The translations under genes were made by a program, and so were the position numbers. From NCBI GenBank assembly GCA_947095585.1, contig OX352761.1:86370419-86434418 (forward strand): 64,000 bases of DNA, in the 5' to 3' direction. This DNA is from Nephrocerus scutellatus. Its lineage: Eukaryota; Arthropoda; Insecta; Diptera; Pipunculidae. This document shows, piece after piece, positions 34,476-45,720 of the stretch (position 1 is the stretch's first letter; every line of letters starts with the position of its first letter). A model generated the notes under the pieces. It saw only the letters and a list, made by a program, of their open reading frames with translations. It made no database searches and was not told where the DNA came from.

Positions 34476-35293
34476 AAAAATGTCTAGAGTTTTAAAACTC
34501 ACTACACCATATTTTTATAGACTTTAAAGCCGCCTGTGATAGCATAGCCAGAGTAGAACTTTATAAAGCCATTAGAGAATTCGGCATCCCAAATAAACTG
34601 ACACGTATATGTAGGTTGACCATGACCAATCATATAAGCTAAGTAAAAATATCCGGATCATTATCAAGCCCATTCAGTATCTATAACGGGCTCCGACAAG
34701 GGGATGAACTGGCCTGCGTCCTCTTCAACCTGGCGTTGGAGAAATTGATCCGAGACTGTGACATAAAGGCGAGAGGAACAATATTCTATAAGTACATTCA
34801 GATACTGGCCTAGGCAGACGACATCGACATCGTTGGTAAAACCAAATGGCTGTACAGAAAGCTTTCATCCAGATCGAGCAGGCGGCACGAAATCTAGGGC
34901 TGCACATAAATGAGAGCAAAACAAAGTACATGGTGGCCACGTCTGCGAGTAGGAGATCTAACATTGGTCCTTCGATTAAAATAGTGAAGCGAGAATTTGA
35001 AGTAGTGCAATCCTTTAACTATCTCGGGTCAACTGTAGCAGCCGATAACAGCAGGAAACCAGAAATACGCGCACGGTTGCTCAAAGCCAACAAAGTCTAC
35101 TTTAGTCTGTCAAGACTCTTCAAATCCAGGAATTTAAACATAACATCCAAGCTGCTGGTGTATAAGACAATTGTCATACCAGTACTTACATATAGATCCC
35201 AGACTTGGGTGCTTAGCAAAAAGCATTCTGACATCTTAGCCGTGTTCGTTAGAAAAGTCTTACGGATAATTGTTGGTCCCGTATGTGAGGAAT
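34476..35293 (+). pseudogene. RTE reverse transcriptase, C-terminal half
   Basis: Continues the RTE RT: IFIDFKAACDSIARVELYKA, YNGLRQGDELACVLFNLALE, the catalytic box degraded to A*ADDIDIVGK (in-frame stop before ADD), ESKTKYMVATSASRRSNIGP, VVQSFNYLGSTVAADNSRKP, LKANKVYFSLSRLFKSRNLN and PVLTYRSQTWVLSKKHSDIL. The part from 34755 onward recurs at 38387-38927. Confidence 0.9.
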
Positions 35294-35759
35294 GACGATT
35301 CCGGAGACTCTATAATGTTGAGATCTACGAGCGTTACCGCGATGACGACATGAAGAAAATTAAGCTCGGCAGGCTCCGGTGGGCAGGACACCTATCCTGC
35401 TCGGAAAGTCCCTCGCGGTAGGATTTATGAAACACGACAGCGAAGCCGGCTAAGCCTACGCTGGAAGGATGGCGTAGACCAGGACGCCCAGAGTTTAGGG
35501 ATGCCAAACTGGATGACATCGGCTCGAAATCGGGACCGGTGGAGAGACTTTTTGCGGGAGGCCAGGACCGGACCCCGGTTGTAGAGCCAAATATGATGAT
35601 GATGAAATGGCCTATATGCTGGCCGTGTTGTTTGTGGAGGGGCGGTCTGTGCATTAAGCAAAAAATAAGCGTACATACAAAGCAAATGAAAGAAGTGGAT
35701 CCAGGTGATCCAAGTTCAAACCTGTTGCTGAGTTGACTATCTTTGGCCCAATGTTTTGA

Positions 35760-36600
35760 TAGGCATGGGGGTCCTTACCTTTGGGGGTACAACCAATCGT
35801 AGTGGAAAGGAACCGTTTTTGTGGGCGATTTCAATGTACACAATTCTGATTGGCTTCGTCGTTTGGCCAGACAACACTCGAAGGAAGATGTGTTGAGATA
35901 TTCGCTGATATTAAAAACCTTACTTAGCATATAAATGAACAAATCATTCCATCAAGACGCTGGACTCGTTCCTTACCTCTCATCCTGATAAATACTCTGT
36001 CAATGTAATATCGCGTCTAGGCTCATTTGACTATTGTTAGGTTTGAAAGTTTCAAGTGAACTTTCTTGGAAGGAACACATTTATAAAGTTTAAAAAAAGC
36101 GAGCCAATGCTTAGGTTTTATAAAATGTTGTAACTTCTACTTCACCCCTCTGAAGTATTAAGATTATATAAGACTTATGTTAGACCAATTTTGGAATTTA
36201 ATTCATATGTATGGAGAGGGGCTACAAAATAGCATTTGCATTATCTTGATAGAATTCAGAATAGAGTTGTCCGTACGATAAACGTTATAACCATTACTTC
36301 ATCTCTTCATTCTTTGGAGCATAGGCAAAATATTGGAGTTTTAACTGTTTTCCACAAATTTTACTACGGTAAATGCTCTTCAGAAACCCGTTATCTAGAT
36401 CCAGGTTCTTTTGTCGGCAAAGTAAACACTCATTTCAGTTCTAATCAACAAAGATTTGCCTTAAAACCCTTTTCATATGAGCCCAACATTTCAAATTTTC
36501 CTTTTATCCGAGAGTGACATCGATGTAGAATCAATTAATGTCAAAAAGTTCCTGAAGGTACGAATTGTTCAATAGAAGATCCAAAAATTATTAGGCTGAC
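35760..36600 (+). pseudogene. LINE relic (endonuclease end plus RT C-terminus)
   Basis: At 35822 the endonuclease reads GDFNVHNSDWLRRLARQHSK, the same LINE family as 52620-57185. The RT middle is gone. At 36140-36515 the RT end follows: LYKTYVRPILEFNSYVW, HLHYLDRIQNRVVRTIN, LEHRQNIGVLTVFHKFYYGK, then NTHFSSNQQRFALKPF. Stops and frameshifts throughout. Confidence 0.75.
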
Positions 36601-36994
36601 TTACGTTTTGTATTATATGTAACTAGTAACTAGCAAATGCCTACTGATAGCAAAGTTTTGTTAATTTGTTCTTCAGAATTTTCCATCTGACGCTCTATAT
36701 CTTTGTTGAAAATAGCTAAATTAGAAAAAGCTAAAAGATTCAACAAAATTTACAGCAACAAATTAACAAATCAATTTTCAAATGATTTTGTTCATGTTTT
36801 GCAATTCGAGTGTACATCGTTTCAAGGTCACCATGACACGAAAAAAATAAATTTTTGTTGAATTGGTATTTGTTAACTTGCTGTTATAGTTACCTTTTTT
36901 TACAGTACAAAAAAAAGCAATTGGAAAAAAAATTTCAAAGAAAAATCATAGTAACACAAACAGACAAACATTTTTGTTTAATTATTTTATTAAT
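36601..36994 (+). other. AT-rich spacer, duplicated
   Basis: Non-coding, present again at 39801-40262. Copy B carries about 65 extra bp near 39833-39900 (AATGCCCGTCGTGCCTAGGC inside) that are absent at 36622. Confidence 0.5.
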
Positions 36995-38386
36995 ACTAGC
37001 TGATTACCCGGCGTTGTCCAGGTATTTATTCATCTCAATCTTTCATTAGCCAGGGGTAGGAAAAAGAATGATATCTATCTTTAAGTTAAAATTGCAATTT
37101 TTTTTTAACAAAATAAGTATTTTAAATTATATAGTATTCAAACTATAAAATAAAATTAAAAAAAAAATAAATAATATAAATTTTAAACAAAACTGGGTTG
37201 GTTGCTTTTAGTTTCACCTTCAAGAGCAAGAATAAATAATTTCTTAGGTGAACCCACCCTAGAGCAAGCAAAAAAAAAAGTTTTCTCAAATCTCAAATCT
37301 ATACTCCGCAATACTTAATAAACTCTCCGACTCATTGATCGTCATCGAAATAAGCGAAAGTTTTACTGGAAATTGCAATCTCTTAAATTTAAAAGGTAGA
37401 TCCGTCGAAATGAGTGCTATTTGTGGGATAAAAACTGTTTCAGACTGACCCTTTTCACCCGAAATCCATTCGGTCACCGGTCGCTGAGTACCATTTTAAG
37501 CACCACTATTCATCTCAGCGATCCCGAAAACTATCGGATCGACACTAATATGTCACCCTTCCCCCTCCTGAAAAACAACTCACCCATAGAAGTGTCCTAC
37601 CAACAATATTCATCTCTGTGACCCCGAGACCTATATGAAAACTAATATCGGTGATCCACCTCATTTATCTACCCCATCCCTCTAGGGCTGTCTTAGCCTC
37701 ACCATGCCACTCAGCGATCCCAAAAACTATAGAATAAACAGTAATATCGGTCACCCCCCTCCCATCAGTTATCGAACCCATCCCCCTAGAGCTGTCTTAC
37801 CATCACAATTCAACTCAGCGCCACCGAAAACTATAGATTCGACACTAATATCGGTATACCCCCCCCCCCCGTTTTCCCCCTAGAGCAGTCTTACCATCAC
37901 CATTCAACTCAGCGACCCCGAAAACCATAGTATCGACTGCAATATCGGTAAACCCCACCCCCCATCCGACCAATTATCGACCCCATCCTCTTAGAGCTGT
38001 CTTACCATCACCATTCAACTCAGCGACCCCGAAAACCATAGCAACGACAGTAATATCGGTCACCCCCCACCCCTCCGTTATCGACCCCTTCCCCTTAGAG
38101 CTGTCTTACCATCACCATTCAACTCAGCGACCCCAAAACCATAGAATCAGCACTTATATCGGTCAACCCCCCCCATTCAGTTATCGACCCCATCCCCCTC
38201 GAGCTGTCTTACCATCACCATTCAACTCAGCGACCCCGAAAACCATAGTATCGACTGCAATATCGGTCCCCCCCCCCACCGTTATCGACCCCATGCCCTT
38301 AGAGCTGTCTTACCATCACCATTCAACTCAGCGACCCCAAAACCATAGAATCAGCACTTATATCGGTCAACCGCACCCATTCAGTT
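36995..38386 (+). repeat. Minisatellite-bearing interspersed repeat (copy A, 3' end missing)
   Basis: Head ACTAGCTGATTACCCGGCG, about 440 bp of unique AT-rich sequence, two diverged units (about 37480, 37590) and then seven ~100-bp units starting near 37688, 37792, 37885, 37997, 38100, 38202 and 38305. Each unit has CTGTCTTACCATCACCATTC ... CAGCGACCCC ... ATATCGGT and a run of six to ten C. The 3' tail seen at 2640-2805 and 42150-42326 is absent because the duplication joint cuts the array. Confidence 0.85.
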
Positions 38387-38927
38387 ACTGTGACATAAAG
38401 GCGAGAGGAACAATATTCTATAAGTACATTCAGATACTGGCCTAGGCAGACGACATCGACATCGTTGGTAAAACCAAATGGCTGTATAGAAAGCTTTCAT
38501 CCAGATCGACCAGGCGGCACGAAATCTAGGGCTGCACATAAATGAGAGCAAAACGAAGTACATGGTGGCCACGTCTGCGAGTAGGAGATCTAACATTGGT
38601 CCTTCGATTAAAATAGTGAAGCGAGAATTTGAAGTAGTGCAATCCTTTAACTATCTCGGGTCAACTGTAGCAGCCGATAACAGCAGGAAACCAGAAATAC
38701 GCGCACGGTTGCTCAAAGCCAACAAAGTCTACTTTAGTCTGTCAAGACTCTTCAAATCCACGAATTTAAACATAACATCCAAGCTGCTGGTGTATAAGAC
38801 AATTGTCATACCAGTACTTACATATAGATCCCAGACTTGGGTGCTTAGCAAAAAGCATTCTGACATCTTAGCCGCGCTCGTTAGAAAAGTCTTACGGATA
38901 ATTGTTGGTCCCGTATGTGAGGAATGA
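38387..38927 (+). pseudogene. RTE reverse transcriptase fragment (duplicate)
   Basis: Same as 34755-35293: ADDIDIVGK, VVQSFNYLGSTVAADNSRKP, PVLTYRSQTWVLSKKHSDIL. The stop before ADD is shared, showing it predates the duplication. Confidence 0.9.
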
Positions 38928-39389
38928 CGATTCCGGAGACTCTATAATGTTGAGATCTACGAGCGTTACCGCGATGACGACATGAAGAAAATTAAGCTCG
39001 GCAGGCTCCGGTGGGCAGGACACCTATCCTGCTCGGAAAGTCCCTCGCGGTAGGATTTATGAAACACGACAGCGAAGCCGGCTAAGCCTACGCTGGAAGG
39101 ATGGCGTAGACCAGGACGCCCAGAGTTTAGGGATGCCAAACTGGATGACATCGGCTCGAAATCGGGACCGGTGGAGAGACTTTTTGCGGGAGGCCAGGAC
39201 CGGACCCCGGTTGTAGAGCCAAATATGATGATGATGAAATGGCCTATATGCTGGCCGTGTTGTTTGTGGAGGGGCGGTCTGTGCATTAAGCAAAAAATAA
39301 GCGTACATACAAAGCAAATGAAAGAAGTGGATCCAGGTGATCCAAGTTCAAACCTGTTGCTGAGTTGACTATCTTTGGCCCAATGTTTT

Positions 39390-39800
39390 GATAGGCATGG
39401 GGGTCCTTACCTTTGGGGGTACAACCAATCGTAGTGGAAAGGAACCGTTTTTGTGGGCGATTTCAATGTACACAATTCTGATTGGCTTCGTCGTTTGGCC
39501 AGACAACACTCGAAGGAAGATGTGTTGAGATATTCGCTGATATTAAAAACCTTACTTAGCATATAAATGAACAAATCATTCCATCAAGACGCTGGACCGT
39601 TATCTAGATCCAGGTCCTTTTGTCGGCAAAGAAAACACTCATTTCAGTTCTAATCAACAAAGATTTGCCTTAAAACCCTTTTCATATGAGCCCAACATTT
39701 CAAATTTTCCTTTTATCCGAGAGTGACATCGATGTAGAATCAATTAATGTCAAAAAGTTCCTGAAGGTACGAATTGTTCAATAGAAGATCCAAAAATTAT
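39390..39800 (+). pseudogene. LINE relic (duplicate, with internal deletion)
   Basis: Copy of 35760-36600 from which about 420 bp (endonuclease end to RT C-terminus) is deleted. The GDFNVHNSDW phrase at about 39455 and the RT end NTHFSSNQQRFALKPF at about 39640 remain. Confidence 0.75.
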
Positions 39801-40262
39801 TAGGCTGACTTACGTTTTGTATTATATGTAACTAGTTTAATGCCCGTCGTGCCTAGGCACGAACATTTTAATACTTTAATTGTACACATGATTTGTATAT
39901 GCAAATGCCTACTGATAGCAAAGTTTTGTTAATTTGTTCTTCAGAATTTTCCATCTGACGCTCTATATCTTTGTTGAAAATAGCTAAATTAGAAAAAGCT
40001 AAAAGATTCAACAAAATTTACAGCAACAAATTAACAAATCAATTTTCAAATGATTTTGTTCATGTTTTGCAATTCGAGTGTACATCGTTTCAAGGTCACC
40101 ATGACACGAAAAAAATAAATTTTTGTTGAATTGGTATTTGTTAACTTGCTGTTATAGTTACCTTTTTTTACAGTACAAAAAAAAACAATTGGAAAAAAAA
40201 TTTCAAAGAAAAATCATAGTAACACAAACAGACAAACATTTTTGTTTAATTATTTTATTAAT

Positions 40263-42326
40263 ACTAGCTGATTACCCGGCGTTGTCCAGGTATTTATTCA
40301 TCTCAATCTTTCATTAGCCAGGGGTAGGAAAAAGAATGATATCTATCTTTAAGTTAAAATTGCAATTTTTTTTTAACAAAATAAGTATTTTAAATTATAT
40401 AGTATTCAAACTATAAAATAAAATTAAAAAAAAAATAAATAATATAAATTTTAAACAAAACTGGGTTGGTTGCTTTTAGTTTCACCTTCAAGAGCAAGAA
40501 TAAATAATTTCTTAGGTGAACCCACCCTAGAGCAAGCAAAAAAAAAAGTTTTCTCAAATCTCAAATCTATACTCCGCAATACTTAATAAACTCTCCGACC
40601 CATTGATCGTCATCGAAAGCGAAAGTTTTACTGGAAACTGCAATCTCTTAAATTTAAAAGGTAGATCCGTCGAAATGAGTGCTATTTGTGGGATAAAAAC
40701 TGTTTCAGACTGACCCTTTTCACCCGAAATCCATTCGGTCACCGGTCGCTGAGTACCATTTTAAGCACCACTATTCATCTCAGCGATCCCGAAAACTATC
40801 GGATCGACACTAATATGTCACCCTTCCCCCTCCTGAAAAACAACTCACCCATAGAAGTGTCCTACCAACAATATTCATCTCTGTGACCCCGAGACCTATA
40901 TGAAAACTAATATCGGTGATCCACCTCAGTTATCTACCCCATCCCTCTAGGGCTGTCTTAGCCTCACCATGCCACTCAGCGATCCCAAAAACTATAGAAT
41001 AAACAGTAATATCGGTCACCCCCCTCCCATCAGTTATCGAACCCATCCCCCTAGAGCTGTCTTACCATCACAATTCAACTCAGCGCCACCGAAAACTATA
41101 GATTCGACACTAATATCGGTATACCCCCCCCCGTTTTCCCCCTAGAGCAGTCTTACCATCACCATTCAACTCAGCGACCCCGAAAACCATAGTATCGACT
41201 GCAATATCGGTCACCCCCCCACCGTTATCGACCCCATGCCCTTAGAGCTGTCTTACCATCACCATTGAACTCAGCGAAAACCATAGAATCGACACATATA
41301 TCGGTAAACCCCCCCCCATCCGACCAATTATCGACCCCATCCTCTTAGAGCTGTCTTACCATCACCATTCAACTCAGCGACCCCGAAAACCACAGCATCG
41401 ACAGTAATATCGGTCACCCCCCACCCCTCCGTTATCGACCCCTTCCCCTTAGAGCTGTCTTACCATCACCATTCAACTCAGCGACCCCAAAACCATAGAA
41501 TCAGCACTTATATCGGTCAACCCCCCCATTCAGTTATCGACCCAATCCCCCTAGAGCTGTCTTACCATCACCATTCAACTCAGAGACCCCGAAAACCATA
41601 GCATCGACTCTAATATAGGACACCCCCCCACCATTATCGACCTAATCCCCCTAGAGCTGACTTACCATCACCATTCAACTCAGCGACCTCGAAAACCATA
41701 GAATCAGCACTAATATCGGTCACCCCCCCACCCGGCCAATTATCGACCCCATCCCAGTAGAGCTGTCTTACCATCACCATTCAACTCAGCGACCCCGAAA
41801 ACCATAGAATCAACACTAATATCGGTCTACCCCCCCCCCCACCATAACCGTTATCCGTTATCCCCCTAGAGCTGTCTTACCATCACCATTCAACTCAGCG
41901 ACCCCGAAAACCATAGTATCGACTGTAATATCGGTCACCCCCCCACCCCTCCGTTATCGACCCAATCTCCTTAGAGCTGTCTTACCATCACCATTCAACT
42001 CAGCGACCCCGAAAACCATAGAATCGACACTTATATCGGTCACCCCCATCAGTTATCGAACACATCCCCCTAGAGCTTTCTTACCATAACCATTATACTC
42101 AGCGACCCCGAAAACCATGGAATCGACACTAATATCGGTTTTTTGCATGTGGTGGGGTGGCAGCAGCCTCCCGCAGCCAAAAAACGAGCTTCCTCCACCA
42201 CCTATATTTGATTCCAGATAGTAACTAATATGTATAACAAGTTTGGTTGAAATTGGTCAAGGCGTTCCAGAGCTAGTTAGGCACAAATATATATACAAAT
42301 AAATTCTCTATTTTATATATAGATTT
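40263..42326 (+). repeat. Minisatellite-bearing interspersed repeat (copy B, complete)
   Basis: Head ACTAGCTGATTACCCGGCG, unique part, then about twelve ~100-bp units (starts near 40953, 41057, 41148, 41248, 41349, 41453, 41557, 41656, 41765, 41872, 41976, 42073), and the conserved 3' tail with GGTTGAAATTGGTCAAGGCG ending in TAAATTCTCTATTTTATATA. This is the only copy in the window with head, array and tail, so it defines the element at about 2 kb. No coding capacity. Confidence 0.88.
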
Positions 42327-42550
42327 TCTTGGTCAGGGTTTTTTGTAGTTTTCCCAGACATTAATTCATTGATTAAAGCATTTGGACTCGCCGCGTTTTA
42401 GTTTCGTGTTCGTTTTTCCCTATTGCTTTTTCAATAAAACAGGGAGAATTCTGAGAAAATAAATTGAAACCGGCTACTAACCTGAGTGGACAAAATTCTT
42501 AGAAATAAAATAATATATTGATTTTTGCTTATGTAAGTTAATAAAAGAAA
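42327..42550. other. Spacer
   Basis: About 220 bp without recognisable features between the minisatellite repeat and the next LTR-like end. Confidence 0.4.
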
Positions 42551-43598
42551 TGTTCTTTTATATTTTTAAAAAAACCCATAAAAATTAATTTTTTTTATGT
42601 AAATTCTCTAATAGGGTGAAAATTTTGAACCGGGTAAATTTGGAAAAAATTAATATTATTTTTCAAAAACTATTCTCACCGGAGATACACATGTGTAAAA
42701 AAAATTTGTATGGGAAAAAATTAAAATCAAAAGCTCAAAAATTGTTACAAAAAGTTCGGTCTATCGGAGATACACATACGTTTAAAATTTAAAGTAAATC
42801 GGGCTAATGTATGGCCCCGCCCCCGTCCCCATTCGCTCCAAAAATTTTACCAAAACTTTTGTCCATTGGGATAAACATATGATTAAAATTTCGGGCAAAT
42901 CGGGCTAATTTTTAAAAAATTTACACGGGCACACCTCGGACCTCAGGGCCTATTCGCTCAAAAATTGTCCAAAAAGTTTTGTCTATCGGAGATACACATG
43001 TGTATAAAATTTTACCAAAATCGGGTTAATTTTTATTTTTAATTTGTATGAGGCCCCAGGGCCCGGCGTCTGTAAAATTTCTACAATAAGTGTTATCCAT
43101 CGGAGGTACACCCGTGTTTTAAATTGGAAGAAAGTTGGGTTAATTTTTTTAAAAAATTGTATGGGTCCCCACGACCCCGGTGCCCGGGGTCTCCAAAATT
43201 TTTATAAAAAGTTTTGTCCATCGGAGATAACAGCGTGTATACAATTTGAAAAAATCCGGGTTAATTTTTTTAAAAAATTTGTTGGGACCTGGGCCTCCAA
43301 AATTTTTACAAAAAGTGTTGTCCATTGAGATACACACGTATATAAAACTTGAAGAATATCGGGTTAATTTTTTAAAAAAAAATTTGGAGCCCCACGACCC
43401 GGGGTATCCAAAATGTTTACAAAAAGTATTGTCCATCGGAGATACACATGTGTATACAATTTGAAAAAATTCGGGTTAATTTTTTTAAAAAATTTGTTGG
43501 GGCTTCCAAAATTTTTACAAAAAGTGTTGTCCATGGAGATACACAGAGTCTCCAAAATTTTTACAAAAAGTGTTGTCCATGGAGATACACAGAGTTCG
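42551..43598 (+). repeat. LTR-like start followed by an array of the ~115-bp Helentron-like unit
   Basis: The first ~25 bp (TGTTCTTTTATATTTTTAAA) equal the sequence at 46493 next to a primer-binding-site-like motif, so this is probably an LTR end. It is followed by the Helentron-like left end (CCCATAAAAATTAATT, TAAATTCTCTA) and about nine units. Each unit has the order: ACAAAAAGTGTTGTCCATCG, GAGATACACATGTGTATA, AATCGGGTTAATTTTTT, GGCCCC and GGGGTC. Short frames across the array are chance. Confidence 0.7.
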
Positions 43599-43819
43599 TT
43601 AGTCTAAAAAATGAATATCAGAGCAATCGATAGTTTCAGTTTGATTATTATCTGTCCAATTTTGAGGATCGTCTTGTGGATTTAAATAATATTGCAATTG
43701 TAAATCGTTATCGTCTTGTGAATTTAAATTAGGATTGTCTTGTGAATTTAAATAATCTTGTAGATGTATGTCATAGTTGTTTTGCGAATTTAAATAATCC
43801 TGTAATGGTATGACATGAA
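43599..43819 (-). pseudogene. Gypsy gag C-terminal fragment (duplicate)
   Basis: Encodes a Gln/Asn-rich sequence with repeats of LQDYLNSQ (VIPLQDYLNSQNNYDIHLQD, NPQDDPQNWTDNNQTE). Identical in layout to 44283-44505; this copy arose by a local tandem duplication that also copied the flanking unit array. Confidence 0.75.
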
Positions 43820-44282
43820 CCGGGTAAATTTGGAAAAAATTAATATTATTTTTCAAAAACTATTCTCACCGGAGATACACATGTGTAAAAAAAATTTGTA
43901 TGGGAAAAAATTAAAATCAAAAGCTCAAAAATTGTTACAAAAAGTTCGGTCTATCGGAGATACACATACGTTTAAAATTTAAAGTAAATCGGGCTAATGT
44001 ATGGCCCCGCCCCCGGCCCCATTCGCTCCAAAAATTTTACCAAAACTTTAATTTTTTAAAAAAAAATTTGGAGCCCCACGACCCGGGGTATCCAAAATTT
44101 TTACAAAAAGTGTTGTCCATCGGAGATACACATGTGTATACAATTTGAAAAAATTCGGGTTAATTTTTTTAAAAAATTTGTTGGGGCTTCCAAAATTTTT
44201 ACAAAAAGTGTTGTCCATGGAGATACACAGAGTCTCCAAAATTTTTACAAAAAGTGTTGTCCATGGAGATACACAGAGTTCG
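43820..44282 (+). repeat. Second, shortened array of the Helentron-like unit
   Basis: Repeats 42628-42850 (GAACCGGGTAAATTTGG onward) and then jumps to the end of the first array, missing about 510 bp of it. Ends with the same two short units (TGTCCATGGAGATACACAGA) as 43540-43598. Confidence 0.8.
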
Positions 44283-45720
44283 TTAGCCTAAAAAATGAAT
44301 ATCAGAGCAATCGATAGTTTCAGTTTGATTATTATCTGTCCAATTTTGAGGATCGTCTTGTGGATTTAAATAATATTGCAATTGTAAATCGTTATCGTCT
44401 TGTGAATTTAAATTAGGATTGTCTTGTGAATTTAAATAATCTTGTAGATGTATGTCATAGTTGTTTTGCGAATTTAAATAATCCTGTAATGGTATGACAT
44501 GATCGGTCTCTAAAGTATCTATATGGAAGTTTCTTTGTTGTTTATATGGAGGTACCATTTGGTTAAAATGTGGTGGGGGTCGTTTGCCTGCAAAATCGTT
44601 GTTTGCTGGTTTATTCAAGAAATTTATATTTCTTGTTCGAATGGATTTATAACATCCATGGTCTAGGTTGTGGTTTTGGTGCAAAGGGTCGAGGCGGATT
44701 ATTGTTAAAGGCTGGAAATGGGTGTCTATTAAAATTTCCGAATGGTCTTTGTGGTTGAGTATATTTGTTATTGTATTTATTTGGTGAGAAGTGTGCTAAC
44801 TGTGGGTAGATCTGTTGTCTATTCAAGTTAATTGGTGGAATATTATTGAATTTTCTCTGAGGAAGAACAGGTGGTTTATTATATACCTTCCAATCTATTC
44901 TTTGGCTGCTATTTGCATATTGTGTCCTGTAATTTTGATTTTCTAATTTTAAGCTTGAGGTAAATCGACTGGTTCCTTTATACCTAACAATCGTGGTAAA
45001 TCTCAGTTTAAGTCGCGTACAAAAGTATCTAATGCTTTGTCCCTATAAGTTTGTGTTAGGAGATTTGCAGATTCTCTTGTTAATTCCATGCATCCTATTT
45101 TATTTAATATGAGAGATAAATGTTTATAAACAGCTTGGTAAAATTCGTTGATTGTTAAATTCTTTTGAATAAGCGTTGTTAGTTGGTACTCTAAAGGAGA
45201 TAAATCGCGCTTGTCTGCATAATGTAAAGTAAGACAACGTGAAATTGCTGTCCCAACTAGTGGGGTATTGTAGGACTCAAGTGCTGTGTCCGCGTTTACT
45301 ATAATTTTATTTCGGATAACACTTAGGATTCCATAGTATTTAGGAGTTCCTATTAGTGGTTCATAAATTTTAGTACTCTATCAACAATTTTTTTTCAAGC
45401 GCTGAATTCCGATGGAATTCCAAAAAATTCTCTCAGACATCTTACAACGTTTGGGACTTTATCGAAATCATTAAGTTGAGTTCTAAACTCAGGTTTAATT
45501 ATTTGGTCAGATACATTATTAAAATCTGAAATCGGATTTAACACACTTTTTATTAAATTTATCCCTTCACTTCTAAATGTGTTGGAAAAGATTGTCGATA
45601 TCATTTCCTCTAATTGTGCTCTATCAAATTGTGGTACAGGTTGGGCTATTGGAGGAGGAGGGGAGTAAGTAACTTTTTCTTTGTGAGGAAAAGTTATAAA
45701 ATTCTTAAATAATTGTATAT
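44283..45720 (-). pseudogene. Gypsy gag remnant
   Basis: Minus-strand frames give a capsid-type gag: FRSEGINLIKSVLNPISDFN, then [48 protein letters not shown]-like [31 protein letters not shown], then DLPRLLGIKEPVDLPQA, and a Gln/Asn/Pro-rich tail ending LNSQ repeats. The phrase LPRLLGIKEP..LPQALNLCLKL is typical of Gypsy gag in flies. Several stops and shifts. No pol follows on the left; the sequence runs straight into the unit array. Confidence 0.82.

Larger units (their letters stand above)
29517..35604 (+). mobile_element. RTE-type LINE, split by a second LINE
   Basis: Flanked by an 11-bp duplication AAATGGCCTAT at 29506-29516 and 35605-35615. It ends in a short GATGATGATGAA tail, typical of RTE elements, and encodes an endonuclease followed by an RT. 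The coding order jumps at 31289 (STTDQIYTR) to 34476 (EKCLEF, then HHIFIDFKAACDSI), consecutive positions of RTE reverse transcriptase; the intervening 3.2 kb is another LINE. Without that insertion the element is about 2.9 kb, close to full length for the clade. Confidence 0.93.
34755..38386 (+). repeat. Tandem segmental duplication, copy A
   Basis: About 3,632 bp starting ACTGTGACATAAAGGCGAGA that recurs directly downstream from 38387. Contains the RTE 3' half, a LINE relic, a spacer and the first part of the minisatellite. Differences from copy B are few substitutions (for example near 35144 and 35241) plus two large indels. The join lies inside the minisatellite. Confidence 0.93.
38387..41536 (+). 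repeat. Tandem segmental duplication, copy B
   Basis: Second copy of 34755-38386. It lacks the 35971-36389 segment of copy A (join at GCTGGACCGTTATCTAG near 39590) and has about 65 extra bp near 39835. The shared part ends in the minisatellite; about 41536 is the best alignment limit, but array slippage makes it approximate. Confidence 0.88.

Noticed and set aside
35334..35736. Pairs of overlapping frames repeated at 38966-39368 that could look like a duplicated gene
   Set aside because: They are out-of-frame readings of the RTE 3' end within the tandem duplication.
37440..42150. Regular repeats separated by variable sequence, reminiscent of a CRISPR array
   Set aside because: Units are ~100 bp, contiguous and homologous over their full length, without short repeats or unique spacers. 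The genome is eukaryotic. This is a minisatellite.
43044..44317. Cluster of short frames with repeated ILxNLLG / FYKKCC-like peptides
   Set aside because: The peptides are translations of the ~115-bp non-coding Helentron-like unit in several frames, on both strands.
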